A stretch of DNA of 64,000 bases from JANLTP01 sp031363055 (GTDB lineage Bacteria > Pseudomonadota > Gammaproteobacteria > Burkholderiales > Burkholderiaceae_E): NCBI GenBank assembly GCA_031363055.1, contig JANLTP010000140.1, positions 6,897 through 70,896 of the forward strand, read 5' to 3'. The notes under the pieces were generated by a model that saw nothing but the letters and a program-made list of their open reading frames with translations, did no database searches and was not told the DNA's origin. A program made the translations under genes and the position numbers. The stretch's first letter is position 1, and each line of letters opens with the position of its first letter. Below are positions 8,452 through 17,585 of this stretch, one piece after another.

Positions 8452-9402
8452 ATGACCCGAACTTCCAATCTTGGATTTGCGGCGGGCGTGGTGGTGGTGA
8501 TTGTGTTGGCCTTTGTAGCTGCACTGACCATCAAAAATGAGTATTTCTTTTTCGCCGGCTACATGGTGCTGATTGCGATTGTCATGGCCAGCGCCTGGAA
8601 CATCCTCGGTGGCTACGCCGGCTATGTGAACTTTGGTGGCGCGGCATTCTTTGGCATCGGCTCGTACACATCGGTGGTCCTCATCAAGGCCACTGGCTGG
8701 CCCTTGTTCGTGCAAATCGTGTTCGCCGCCGGCGTCGGCGCCGTACTCGGATTTGCCTTGGGTTTGTTGACCTTGCGACTGCGCGGAATCTTTTTCTCGA
8801 TCGCCACGGTGGCAATCACGATCATTCTCGAGACCGTGATCATCAACTGGCGCTTTGTCGGCGGCGCCACCGGTGTTCAGTTGTTGCGCCCGCCCGTCAT
8901 GGAGCCGTTCGACTCGTACATCAAGATGTTGTTTGTCGTGGCCACGCTGATGGTCGTCGTCGCGGTCACGATTGCGCGCTACATCGAAACGTCCTGGCTC
9001 GGTCGTGGTTTGCGCGCCATTCGCGACAATGAGTCGGCCGCTGAATGTTCGGGCGTGCCAACCTTGAAGCTCAAGCTGTTTGCCTGTGCCATCTCGGGCG
9101 CGTTGATGAGCGCTGCCGGTGCTCCGGGTGCCATGTACCTGTCGTTTGTCGAACCGGCGTCGGCGTTCAACATGAATCATTCGGTGTCTGCGCTCGCCAT
9201 GCCCATCATTGGCGGCACGGCGCACTGGATCGGCCCGGTTCTCGGTGGGCTGCTGTTGGGCACCACCCAGCAACTGGTCCAGGTCACCATTTCATCCGAG
9301 CTCAATGTGTTGGTGGTCGGCGTTTTGCTGGTCCTGTTCGTGGTGCTCGCCCCGGAGGGCATGGTTGGCCTGTGGCGCCGGTTTCGGGGCTCAAAGTCAT
9401 GA
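8452..9402 (+). CDS. Branched-chain-amino-acid-type ABC transporter permease, LivM family
   Basis: The 316-residue polytopic membrane protein has the LivM signature ASAWNILGGYAGYVNFGGAAFFGIGSY and the later GRGLRAIRDNESAAECSGVP coupling loop. The open frame continues far upstream over livH, but the residues there are shadow sequence. The ATG at 8452 begins a normal LivM N-terminus directly before a membrane segment. The stop overlaps the ATG of the ATPase gene (ATGA), indicating coupled translation. Confidence 0.88.
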   Translation: MTRTSNLGFAAGVVVVIVLAFVAALTIKNEYFFFAGYMVLIAIVMASAWNILGGYAGYVNFGGAAFFGIGSYTSVVLIKATGWPLFVQIVFAAGVGAVLGFALGLLTLRLRGIFFSIATVAITIILETVIINWRFVGGATGVQLLRPPVMEPFDSYIKMLFVVATLMVVVAVTIARYIETSWLGRGLRAIRDNESAAECSGVPTLKLKLFACAISGALMSAAGAPGAMYLSFVEPASAFNMNHSVSALAMPIIGGTAHWIGPVLGGLLLGTTQQLVQVTISSELNVLVVGVLLVLFVVLAPEGMVGLWRRFRGSKS

Positions 9403-10148
9403 TTGATAGCGCTACGCCGCTGCTGGCGGTCGATCGTCTTTCGAAGAGTTTCGGAGGATTCACCGCGCTCTCGGAAGTCAGCGTGTCGATCACAGCCGGT
9501 GAGCGCTTCGGGCTGATTGGTCCGAACGGCTCGGGCAAAACCACCTTGATCAATTGCATCTCGGGTGCATTGCGTAATGACTCGGGCTCGATCAAGTTCG
9601 CCGGCACGGAAATTTCGAGCCTGCCTGCCTATCGACGAACCTTGCTCGGGGTTGCTCGCAGCTTTCAAATCCCCCGCCCGTTTTCCAGCATGACGGTACT
9701 GGAGAACTTGCTGGTACCGCTCGAGTATGTCGTGCATCGTGGCCGCGTGGCCTTGCCGGGCGTCAAAGCGGACATCGAGGCGCAAGCGATGGATATTCTT
9801 CAGCAGATGGGTCTGGCCGAGAAGGCGCGAACCGTATCGAATCGCCTGTCTCAGGTCGAGCTGCGCAAGCTCGAGCTGGCGCGCGCCATGGCGGCGCAGC
9901 CGAAGTTGCTGATCTCCGACGAGGCCATGGCCGGCTTGTCGGGAAACGAAATTCAGGAAGTCCTCGAGATCCTGTTCAAGATGAACCAGCGCGGCATCAC
10001 CATCATCATGATCGAGCACATCATGCAGGCGGTCATGAAATTTTCACAGCGCCTTATTTGCCTCGATGCCGGCAAAATTATCTGCGAGGGTACACCGCAG
10101 GATATGCTCGCCAACCCCGATGTGCAACGCGCTTATCTTGGCGCTTGA
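9399..10148 (+). CDS. Branched-chain-amino-acid-type ABC transporter ATP-binding protein, LivG family
   Basis: The 249-residue ATPase contains Walker A GPNGSGKTT, the Q-loop region VARSFQIPRPF typical of LivG, Walker B LLISDEAMAGLSGNEI and the switch His in IMIEHIMQAVM. The ABC signature segment is degenerate: SNRLSQVELRKLELARA has SQVEL where LSGGQ-type residues are expected. This is tolerated in LivG-type ATPases but worth noting. It starts inside the stop codon of livM and energises import together with LivF. Confidence 0.9.
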   Translation: MIDSATPLLAVDRLSKSFGGFTALSEVSVSITAGERFGLIGPNGSGKTTLINCISGALRNDSGSIKFAGTEISSLPAYRRTLLGVARSFQIPRPFSSMTVLENLLVPLEYVVHRGRVALPGVKADIEAQAMDILQQMGLAEKARTVSNRLSQVELRKLELARAMAAQPKLLISDEAMAGLSGNEIQEVLEILFKMNQRGITIIMIEHIMQAVMKFSQRLICLDAGKIICEGTPQDMLANPDVQRAYLGA

Positions 10149-10190
10149 AATCATGAGCCTGTCGGCGTTAAGAATGGGTTCGCAAGTCCG

Positions 10191-10943
10191 ATGAAATTCA
10201 CCACCGATGGTTCACTTTGCCTGACGGTCGCCGGCGTTGACGCCGGCTACGGCGCCGTACGTGCGCTTCACGAGGTCTCGATGACGGTCAATCACGGCGA
10301 GACGGTCGCCTTGCTGGGTACCAACGGCAACGGCAAGAGCACGCTCATGAAATGTGTCATGGGAACGGTGCGACCGAGTAAGGGCAGCGTCTCGCTGACC
10401 ATTGATGGCGTCAGTCACGACCTGACCCGACTCTCGACCGAACAGATCGTTGGTCTGGGCGTCGCGCTGGTCCCCGAGGGTCGGCGACTATTTCCGAAGC
10501 TCACAGTGGAAGAGAACTTGTTGCTCGGTGCCTTCAGGCCAGCCGCCCGGCCCGACATCGCCAAAAATCTGGCCTTCAACTACGAAGCGTTTCCAGTGCT
10601 CAAGGAGCGTCGCAGCCAGTTGGCCGCATCCATGTCGGGTGGCCAACAGCAAATGCTGGCGATTGCCCGCGCCCTCATGTCTTCGCCAAAATTGTTGCTC
10701 GTCGATGAGCCCTCGGTGGGCCTGTCGCCACTGCTGGTGTCACAGACCATCAGCAAGCTGCGCGAGCTCAAGGAACAATTCGGACTGACGGTGTTGATGG
10801 CCGAGCAGAATTTTCATCAGGCCGTACGCATTGCCGATCGCGGTTATGTCATCGTCCACGGCGAAATAGTGTTTGAAGGCAAAACGGTCGCCGAGCTTGA
10901 GAACAATGAGCTCGTCAAGAACTATTACCTGGGTACAGCCTAG
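10191..10943 (+). CDS. Branched-chain-amino-acid-type ABC transporter ATP-binding protein, LivF family
   Basis: The 250-residue ATPase has Walker A GTNGNGKST, signature SMSGGQQQMLAIARALM, Walker B LLLVDEPSVGLSP and the switch His in AEQNFHQAV, arranged as in LivF. The sequence GVALVPEGRRLFPKLTVEENL is diagnostic of this subfamily. It closes the five-gene importer operon. The stop lies head-on against the TAXI receptor pseudogene with a 4-bp overlap of the two frames. Confidence 0.92.
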   Translation: MKFTTDGSLCLTVAGVDAGYGAVRALHEVSMTVNHGETVALLGTNGNGKSTLMKCVMGTVRPSKGSVSLTIDGVSHDLTRLSTEQIVGLGVALVPEGRRLFPKLTVEENLLLGAFRPAARPDIAKNLAFNYEAFPVLKERRSQLAASMSGGQQQMLAIARALMSSPKLLLVDEPSVGLSPLLVSQTISKLRELKEQFGLTVLMAEQNFHQAVRIADRGYVIVHGEIVFEGKTVAELENNELVKNYYLGTA

Positions 10944-11591
10944 GAAAGCCGTGCGCGTGCCAGGTCGAGATGTGACTTGAAGTTGTAGACATCAATATAT
11001 TTCGAAGCACCTAGCTCCGGATTCGGTAGTTTCTGCTCGATGTCATTCATCTTCAGTAGCGCGCTGACCAACAGACGCTCGATCAGGTTGGCCAGCCAGA
11101 ATGGCAAGTAGCGCTGCAAAAAAGGCCGACCGGTTTTGAAAAGGCGTTTCGACTCGTCACTCTGTTCGAAGTCAAGGTTGCGCTCATTCGGAAACTCCTT
11201 GAGTGAATGCAATGGGCCGCCGCGGCTATGCACTTCGCTGGCTATATCGAGCAGAAGGAAAGCGACGGCCGGGTGGACGTCACTGCGGGCAATCAGATTT
11301 GCCGAACTGGAAATAAGCGCCACTGGAGCTGCCAGTGCTGATGCTCACCACTTTGGGCGGCGGTGGCTCGACGACTCGAAACAATAGCCAGAATAGGGGC
11401 AGCAGCAACACCGCTGCGAGCAACAGCAGCCAGCGCAATTCGGCGTTGGTCAGCAAGATCAGATTGCGCGATGTGAGTTTTTTCCAGACACTGCTGGATC
11501 GATTTATTTTTTCCAAGTTCGCTCGGGTGTTGTTTTTAGAATTTCTACCGGTGACAGGTGCGCTGGCCGGATTGTGAAGCAAGTACCGCAA
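10940..11591 (-). pseudogene. Collapsed TAXI-family TRAP transporter solute receptor (internal deletions)
   Basis: Two open segments on the minus strand are the two ends of one TAXI-family receptor. The upstream segment (11591-11280) has the N-terminal membrane anchor and the start of the mature domain, KVVSISTGSSSGAYFQFG. It then runs out of frame. The second segment (11323-10940) resumes with LIARSDVHPAVAFLLLDIA and GRPFLQRYLPFWLANLIERL, typical of the C-terminal part, and ends with a YNFKSHLDLARARL stretch. Intact members have more than 400 residues, so about half the middle is gone. The C-terminal membrane region between LIERL and the final helix also seems shortened. The adjacent intact Liv and TctCBA systems may have made it redundant. 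Confidence 0.75.
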
Positions 11592-11636
11592 ATCGTTATA
11601 CTTCGACCAACCAACAAAAATACCAAGGAGACTTCA

Positions 11637-12722
11637 ATGACGTCACTGTCACGGCCAATGTCACTGCCAATGTCACTGCCCCTGTCATTATTCTCGGGCG
11701 CCCGCGCTGCATTGAACCGTACGGCGCAAAGCTGCAGTTTGCGCCGCGCCAGATTGATGGCCGTTGCCATGCTGGGTACCTTGCTGGGCACCGCACTGTT
11801 GCTGCCCTCGCAGTCGTTTGCGCAGGCCTACCCTAATCGGCCGATCACGATCGTGGTTCCCTGGGGCGCGGGCGGTGGCACTGACGCCACCGCCCGAATC
11901 ATCGCGGCGCTGCTCGAAAAGGATATCGGACAACCGGTCAACGTGGTCAACCGAACCGGTGGTAACGGTGTGGTCGGGCATTCGGCGATTGCCACGGCGA
12001 CAGCCGATGGCTACACCCTGGGCATGATCACGGTCGAAATCTCCATGCTCAAGCATGCCGGTCTCACGCAACTCACCTATGCTGATTACACACCGCTGGC
12101 GTTGATGAACAGCGACCCGGCCGGGGTCACCGTCAAAGCCGATTCGCCGTACAAGAACATGGCCGATCTGGTGGCGGCGATCAAGGCGAATCCGGGTAAG
12201 CTCAAGGCGTCCGGAACCGGGCAAGGCGGTATCTGGCATTTGGCGCTGGCCGGCATGTTGCGCGATTTGAAGGTTGATCCGACGACGGTGCCATGGGTGC
12301 CTTCGAATGGCGCCGGACCGGCGATGACCGATCTGGCTGCGGGCGGCATCGATCTGGTGACCTGTTCGCTGCCGGAAGCCCGATCGCTGATTGACGCCGG
12401 CAAGGCGCGGCCGCTGGCCATCATGGCAGCTGAGTCTTCAGCGCTGTTCCCGAATGTGCCGACCCTGAAGGACGCGGCCGGTTCCGGCTGGACCGTCGGC
12501 GCCTGGCGCGGCATGGCAGCACCGAAGGGGCTGCCGCCTGAGATTGCCGGCAAGCTCGGCGCCGCCCTGAAGAAGATTCACGAAGGCAAGGAGTTCCGCG
12601 ATTTCATGTCGCAGCGCGGCTTTGGGCTGCTTTATGCCGACGCCAAGGGCTTCGAGCAGTTCATGGCCAAGGGCACCGATGATATGGGCGTTGTGATGAA
12701 AGCCTTGGGCCTGGCCAAGTGA
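11637..12722 (+). CDS. Tripartite tricarboxylate transporter receptor, TctC/Bug family
   Basis: The 361-residue exported receptor has the Bug-family hallmark YPNRPITIVVPWGAGGGTDATAR immediately after the signal peptide, plus the family's GHSAIATATADGYTLG and PNVPTLKDA segments. The ATG at 11637 follows the ribosome binding site AAGGAG (11625-11630). The N-terminus is unusually long: about 40 residues, including a 12-bp DNA repeat (11655-11678) encoding MSLP-type repeats, precede the hydrophobic signal core. It is the first gene of a TctC-TctB-TctA set and its stop overlaps the tctB start. Ligands of this family include carboxylates; the ligand here is unknown. Confidence 0.9.
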   Translation: MTSLSRPMSLPMSLPLSLFSGARAALNRTAQSCSLRRARLMAVAMLGTLLGTALLLPSQSFAQAYPNRPITIVVPWGAGGGTDATARIIAALLEKDIGQPVNVVNRTGGNGVVGHSAIATATADGYTLGMITVEISMLKHAGLTQLTYADYTPLALMNSDPAGVTVKADSPYKNMADLVAAIKANPGKLKASGTGQGGIWHLALAGMLRDLKVDPTTVPWVPSNGAGPAMTDLAAGGIDLVTCSLPEARSLIDAGKARPLAIMAAESSALFPNVPTLKDAAGSGWTVGAWRGMAAPKGLPPEIAGKLGAALKKIHEGKEFRDFMSQRGFGLLYADAKGFEQFMAKGTDDMGVVMKALGLAK

Positions 12723-13279
12723 AATTCAACGACGCAATCAGCGGCGGCGTGCTGCTCGCGATTGCGCTGGCGGTTCTGTTCAATATCCAGAGCTTCCCCA
12801 AGATACCGGGTCAGAACATCGGTCCGGCGGCGTTTCCGGGCCTGCTGGCGAGCTTGCTGGCGGTTTGCGCCGTCCTCTTGATCGTCAAGGGTTTTCGCAG
12901 CCGCAGCCGACCCCTGGTTAGTGCTTCTAATTCTTCAAATCCGCCTGACACTACAAATACCTCCAATCCCTCGGATGCGTCCGGCATCGTTTCGCCACGC
13001 GAGTGGCTGGCGATCGGCCCCTGGCTCAGATCGCCCGCGCATTTGCGTAACTTCCTGGTCACTGTCGGGTGCCTGCTGTTCTATGTTTTCGCGTCGGAGT
13101 TTCTCGGCTTCATCGTCAGTTCGATCGTCATACTGGGCGTGATGTTCGTCACCCTTGGCGTACGCCATCGCCTGATTCTGCCGATTGCCGTCGGCGCAAC
13201 GCTGGTCATTCATCTGGTGTTCTACAAGGGTCTGCGCGTGCCCTTGCCCTGGGGCATTCTCATGCCATTGGCGTGGTAG
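12719..13279 (+). CDS. Tripartite tricarboxylate transporter small membrane subunit, TctB family
   Basis: This 186-residue protein has four predicted membrane segments in the TctB arrangement, with IPGQNIGPAAFPGLLASLLAV near the start and GLRVPLPWGILMPLAW at the end, the conserved TctB C-terminus. The GTG start (12719) overlaps the TctC stop. A Ser/Asn/Pro/Thr-rich loop of about 25 residues, coded by short repeats, separates the second and third membrane segments. Confidence 0.88.
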   Translation: MKFNDAISGGVLLAIALAVLFNIQSFPKIPGQNIGPAAFPGLLASLLAVCAVLLIVKGFRSRSRPLVSASNSSNPPDTTNTSNPSDASGIVSPREWLAIGPWLRSPAHLRNFLVTVGCLLFYVFASEFLGFIVSSIVILGVMFVTLGVRHRLILPIAVGATLVIHLVFYKGLRVPLPWGILMPLAW

Positions 13280-13322
13280 TCGGGCGGCCTTTGGCTAGGT
13301 ACGAGTCCAGGCGCGTGTCCAG

Positions 13323-14813
13323 ATGACTTGGGCCGTTCTGAACCAGGCATTCTGGCTGGTCTGTGATCCCTACGTGCTGCTGGTCATCTTGTGTTCTGCA
13401 CTGTTTGGCTTGTTTGTCGGTTGCATCCCGGGCCTGACCGCGACCATGGCAACGGCGCTGCTGGTGCCGATCACCTTTTTCATGCCGCCCGTGCCGGCAG
13501 TAGCAGCCATCGTAACGGCGACCGCCATGGCGATCTTCTCAGGAGACATTCCGGGCGCGCTGCTCAGAATACCGGGTACGCCGGCGTCGGCCGCCTATAC
13601 CGATGAAGCCTACGCCATGACTCTGAAGGGCCAGGCCGAGACCGCGCTGGGCGCCGGGCTGGTGTTCTCGGCCATTGGCGGGTTGTTCGGCACTATCGTC
13701 ATGATCCTGTTCTCGCCATCGTTGGCTGAGGTGGCGCTGAGCTTCAGCTCGTTTGAGTATTTCTGGCTGGTCGTGTTGGGTTTGGCCGGTGCAGTGTTCA
13801 TCGGCAATGCGAGTGTGCTGAAGGCCTGCATTTCCTTATTGCTGGGATTGCTGATTGCCTGTATTGGGCTTGAGAATCCGGCCGCGTATCCGCGCTTTAC
13901 GTTCGGACTGAATCAACTGATGAGCGGGGTTGAACTGATTCCGATGATGGTCGGCATGTTCGCGGTCTCCGAGTTGCTGCGCTATGTCACCGACATGAAG
14001 CCGCCGCTCAAGATCGCCACCGAAAAGCTCGGTAGCGTGTTCTCCGGTATGGGCGGCCTGCTCTCGAAGTATCGTTGGCCGCTGCTGCGCGGCAGCGCGC
14101 TTGGGACCATCATTGGCATCCAGCCGGGATCAGGCGCCGACATGGCGTCCTGGATGTCTTATGCGATGAGCAAACGGTTCTCCAAAGAGCCGGAGAAGTT
14201 CGGCACCGGCCATGTCGAGGGTATTGTCGAATCGGGTGCCGCCAACAACTCATCGCTGGCCGGCGCCTGGATTCCGGCGATTGTGTTCGGCATACCGGGT
14301 GACTCGATCACGGCGATCGCGATTGGTGTGCTGTACATGAAGAACATGAATCCGGGGCCGACGATTTTCGTCAACAATCCGCAAAATATTTACGCGATTT
14401 TTCTGGTGTTCATCCTGGCCAACATCATCATGGTGCCGCTCGGCTGGTTGACCATCAAGCTGGCCACCCGAATCTTGAAGGTCGCCAGAAATATTCTGAT
14501 GCCGACCATTTTGCTGTTCTGCATTGTCGGCGCGTTCGCCATCAATAATTCAGTCTGGGGGGTGGCGCTGATCCTGATCTTCGGTCTGTTCGCCTTCCTG
14601 ATCGAGGAGAACGGCTTTCCGGTGGCGCCTGCCATTCTGGGTGTCGTGCTCGGCACCATGATGGAAGAAAATTTCGTGACCTCGATGATCAAGTCGGACG
14701 GCAATCTGGGCGTGTTCTTCACCCGCCCGATTGCGATGTGGCTGGCCGGCGCAACGTTTGTGATTCTGCTGTGGCCGCTGGCCGCCTGGGCTTGGCGACG
14801 AGTCCGCCAATAA
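13323..14813 (+). CDS. Tripartite tricarboxylate transporter large membrane subunit, TctA family
   Basis: The 496-residue polytopic membrane protein carries the TctA signatures GCIPGLTATMATALLVPITF near the N-terminus, GDIPGALLRIPGTPASAAYTDEAY, and the second half repeat IGIQPGSGADMASWMSYAMSKR. Length and order match intact TctA proteins. With TctB it forms the transport channel fed by the TctC receptor. The stop codon abuts the convergent spoVR gene with no spacer. Confidence 0.93.
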   Translation: MTWAVLNQAFWLVCDPYVLLVILCSALFGLFVGCIPGLTATMATALLVPITFFMPPVPAVAAIVTATAMAIFSGDIPGALLRIPGTPASAAYTDEAYAMTLKGQAETALGAGLVFSAIGGLFGTIVMILFSPSLAEVALSFSSFEYFWLVVLGLAGAVFIGNASVLKACISLLLGLLIACIGLENPAAYPRFTFGLNQLMSGVELIPMMVGMFAVSELLRYVTDMKPPLKIATEKLGSVFSGMGGLLSKYRWPLLRGSALGTIIGIQPGSGADMASWMSYAMSKRFSKEPEKFGTGHVEGIVESGAANNSSLAGAWIPAIVFGIPGDSITAIAIGVLYMKNMNPGPTIFVNNPQNIYAIFLVFILANIIMVPLGWLTIKLATRILKVARNILMPTILLFCIVGAFAINNSVWGVALILIFGLFAFLIEENGFPVAPAILGVVLGTMMEENFVTSMIKSDGNLGVFFTRPIAMWLAGATFVILLWPLAAWAWRRVRQ

Positions 14814-16322
14814 TCAGTCGTTGATCTCTTCGAAATGCTCGATCGAGCCGTGTTCGTTGACGGTCTCGATGCGCACCTTGAAGCCCCAGAGTCGGAACAG
14901 ATGCCGCAGGACCTCCTCGCGGTCGTCATTCAGGGGGCGGCCACGATGCAGTTGATGCCGCAAGGTCAAGCTGCGATCGCCATCGCGCTGGTAACCGACG
15001 ACCTGAATGTCGGGCATCTGGTTATCGCGGTTGTATTGTTGCGCGAGCAGTTTGCGCACGCGCCGGTAGCCTTCGTCGTTGTGAATGCTGTCGATCTGCA
15101 AGTAGTCATTATCCTGATGGTCGGCCACGGCAAACAGGTGGAACTCGCGAATCACATGCGGCGATAAAAATTGCCCGATGAACGACTCATCTTTGAAATT
15201 GCGCATTGCAAAGTCAAGCACCTTGAGCCAGTCACCACCAGCAATATCAGGAAACCATTGCCGATCTTCGGCGGTCGGCGCTTCACAGATGCGACGGATA
15301 TCGCGCATCATCATGAAGCCCAGAGCATACGGATTCAGGCCGCCATAACCACGCTCATCGAACCCGCGCTGGGTGACGACGTTGGTGTGCGAGGCCAGCA
15401 CCTCGAGCATGAAACTGTCATCAACCTGGCCCTGGTCGTAAAGACGATTCAGCAAGGTGTAATGCCAGAACGTCGCCCAGCCTTCGTTCATAACCTTGGT
15501 CTGGCCTTGCGGGTAAAAGTATTGCGCCATTTTGCGAACGATGCGCGCGACTTCGCGTTGCCAGGGCGCCAATTTCGGCGAGTATTTTTCAACGAAGTAA
15601 AGCAGGTTCTCTTCCGGGTCGGCCGGGAAGCGGGCGCCGCCAACAGCTCCGGTCGGGCTCTTCTTCTGCGGCAAGGTGCTCCAGATTTCGTCGTATTGAG
15701 TGTACGCGTAGTCTTCGCGATTGCGCTGCCGTGCAGCCTCGCCGGCGACCGACAGCGGCTTCGGATGGCGGTAGCGGCTGACGCCGAAATCGCTGAGCGC
15801 ATGGCAGGCGTCAATGGTTTCCTCGACGGCGGCATGTCCGTATCGCGACTCGCAGTCCATGATGTACTTGCGTGCGAACACCATGTAGTCAATGATGGCG
15901 TCGGCGCTGGTCCATTGCCGGAACAGGTAATTGCCCTTGAAGAACGAGTTGTGTCCGTAGCAGGCGTGCGCAATGACCAAGCCCTGCAGGGGCATGGAGT
16001 TGCCTTCCATCAGGTACGCAATGCACGGGTCCGAGTTGATGACGATTTCATAGGCCAGCCCACGAGCGCCCTTGCGGTAGTCGCGCTCGTTGCGGATGAA
16101 TTCCTTGCCGTAGCTCCAATGCGGGTAGCCGATCGGCAAGCCCACCGAGGCATAGGCATCGAGCATTTGTTCGGCGCTGATGACCTCGATCTGGTTCGGA
16201 TAACAGTCGAGCTTGAATTCGTTGCGAGCGACCTCGCCAATCGCCTTGTCGTAGGCATCGATGAGCTCAAAGCTCCATTCGCCGCCATGTGACAGAGGAT
16301 TGGCTGCGCGTTTTGACTTCAT
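14814..16322 (-). CDS. SpoVR family protein
   Basis: The 502-residue protein is a full-length member of the SpoVR/YcgB family, with SFELIDAYDKAIGEVARNEF near the N-terminus, the HACYGHNSFFKGNYLF motif and KVMNEGWATFWHYTLLN with its conserved His residues. The biochemical role of the family is unsettled outside sporulation. In proteobacteria the gene sits with prkA and yeaH as a stress and stationary-phase module, as it does here. It is the last gene of the minus-strand prkA-yeaH-spoVR operon, 12 bp downstream of the yeaH stop. Confidence 0.93.
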   Translation of the reverse strand: MKSKRAANPLSHGGEWSFELIDAYDKAIGEVARNEFKLDCYPNQIEVISAEQMLDAYASVGLPIGYPHWSYGKEFIRNERDYRKGARGLAYEIVINSDPCIAYLMEGNSMPLQGLVIAHACYGHNSFFKGNYLFRQWTSADAIIDYMVFARKYIMDCESRYGHAAVEETIDACHALSDFGVSRYRHPKPLSVAGEAARQRNREDYAYTQYDEIWSTLPQKKSPTGAVGGARFPADPEENLLYFVEKYSPKLAPWQREVARIVRKMAQYFYPQGQTKVMNEGWATFWHYTLLNRLYDQGQVDDSFMLEVLASHTNVVTQRGFDERGYGGLNPYALGFMMMRDIRRICEAPTAEDRQWFPDIAGGDWLKVLDFAMRNFKDESFIGQFLSPHVIREFHLFAVADHQDNDYLQIDSIHNDEGYRRVRKLLAQQYNRDNQMPDIQVVGYQRDGDRSLTLRHQLHRGRPLNDDREEVLRHLFRLWGFKVRIETVNEHGSIEHFEEIND

Positions 16323-16334
16323 CTCAGGTCACCC

Positions 16335-17582
16335 TCAAGCGGCAGTCTTGCTGAACAAGCGCCGAAACACCGGGTAGATATCGGATCGCTCATGAACCTC
16401 GGCCATATCAAAATGTGCTGCGTCAATCCGGCGGTAAGCGGCCGCCAGGGTCGACAGTCGCGATTGTTGCTCACCGGTTTCAATGTAGGCGAAATGACGT
16501 ACCTTGGGCATCAGGGTTTCCTCCAAGTAGCCGCGACTTTTCTCAGGGTCTGCGCCAAAGGCATCGCCATCGGAGGCCTGCGCGCCGTAAATATTCCATT
16601 GACCATGCGGAAAACGCTCGGCCATGATCTTGCCCATCAAGTGTAGAGCCGACAGCACCACCGTACCACCGGTTTTCGGGTCGTTGAAGAAGCGTTCTTC
16701 GTCGACCTCCTCGGCGTCGTCGGTATGACGCACGAAAATGACCTCAACTTTTTCATACTTGCGGCTCAGGAACATATAAAGCAGCGTGAAAAAGCGTTTG
16801 GCGAGATCTTTTTTGCTTTCATCCATGGAGGCCGAGACGTCCATCAGACAGAACATGACGGCTTGGCTGCGCGGTAACGGAACCTGTATTCGGTGCCGGT
16901 AGCGCAGGTCGAGATCGTCGAGAAACGGCACTCGTTTGATTCGGCGCCGCAGCTCCAGTATTTCCAGCTCGATCGGCTCGCGCGCTTGGGCCGTGAGTAC
17001 CGCCAGATCCTGAGCCTCGAGCGCAGCCAGACGCTGCTTCAAGCTGCCGGTCAAGGCGATCCGTCGGCCCAATGCATAGCGCAGCGATCTCGGAATCGAC
17101 AGATTGGTCGGCGCCCCGGAATGCGTGTAGCCGGCGCGTTGCAGCCGGAACTCCTTGATCTCGCCAACGGCCGTGCGCGCCATGTTCGGCAGCGCCAGAT
17201 CATCGAAGAAAATCTCCATGAATTCTTCGCGCGACAACACGAAACTGAAGCTGTCCTCGCCGTCACCGTCGCCGCCCTCATTGCCGCTGCCCTTGCCCTG
17301 GCCGCCTTGCGGACGTTCGATCTGATCACCCTTTTGAAACTTGCGGTTGCCCGGATGCACGGACTCGTGGTCGCCGCCGGGGCCATGGCGAAACGCTGGC
17401 TCGGCAATGTCCTTGGTCGGGATGTTGACGGTGCCGCCACGCTCCATGTCCTTGATCGAGCGATCGGCCACCATGTCGCCGACCGCGCGCTGGATATGCG
17501 CCTTGTAGCGGCGCATAAAGCGTTCCCGATTGACCGCGCTTTTGTTGCGGTCGTTGAGTCGACGATCGATGACGACAGACAT
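16335..17582 (-). CDS. YeaH/YhbH family protein (DUF444, vWA-like)
   Basis: The 415-residue protein has the N-terminal VIDRRLNDRNKSAVNRERFMRRY stretch typical of YeaH, a Gly-rich acidic linker, and a C-terminal von Willebrand A-like domain with the metal-site motif MDVSASMDE. It is encoded between prkA and spoVR, 3 bp after the kinase stop, so the genes are probably translated from one message. Family members act with the PrkA kinase in nutrient and stress responses; the mechanism is not established. Confidence 0.92.
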   Translation of the reverse strand: MSVVIDRRLNDRNKSAVNRERFMRRYKAHIQRAVGDMVADRSIKDMERGGTVNIPTKDIAEPAFRHGPGGDHESVHPGNRKFQKGDQIERPQGGQGKGSGNEGGDGDGEDSFSFVLSREEFMEIFFDDLALPNMARTAVGEIKEFRLQRAGYTHSGAPTNLSIPRSLRYALGRRIALTGSLKQRLAALEAQDLAVLTAQAREPIELEILELRRRIKRVPFLDDLDLRYRHRIQVPLPRSQAVMFCLMDVSASMDESKKDLAKRFFTLLYMFLSRKYEKVEVIFVRHTDDAEEVDEERFFNDPKTGGTVVLSALHLMGKIMAERFPHGQWNIYGAQASDGDAFGADPEKSRGYLEETLMPKVRHFAYIETGEQQSRLSTLAAAYRRIDAAHFDMAEVHERSDIYPVFRRLFSKTAA

Positions 17583-17585
17583 GAC

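Noticed and set aside
9840..9900. Degenerate ABC signature in the first LivG as a sign of inactivation
   Set aside because: Weak signature sequences are common in LivG-type ATPases, Walker A and B are intact, and the operon is complete.
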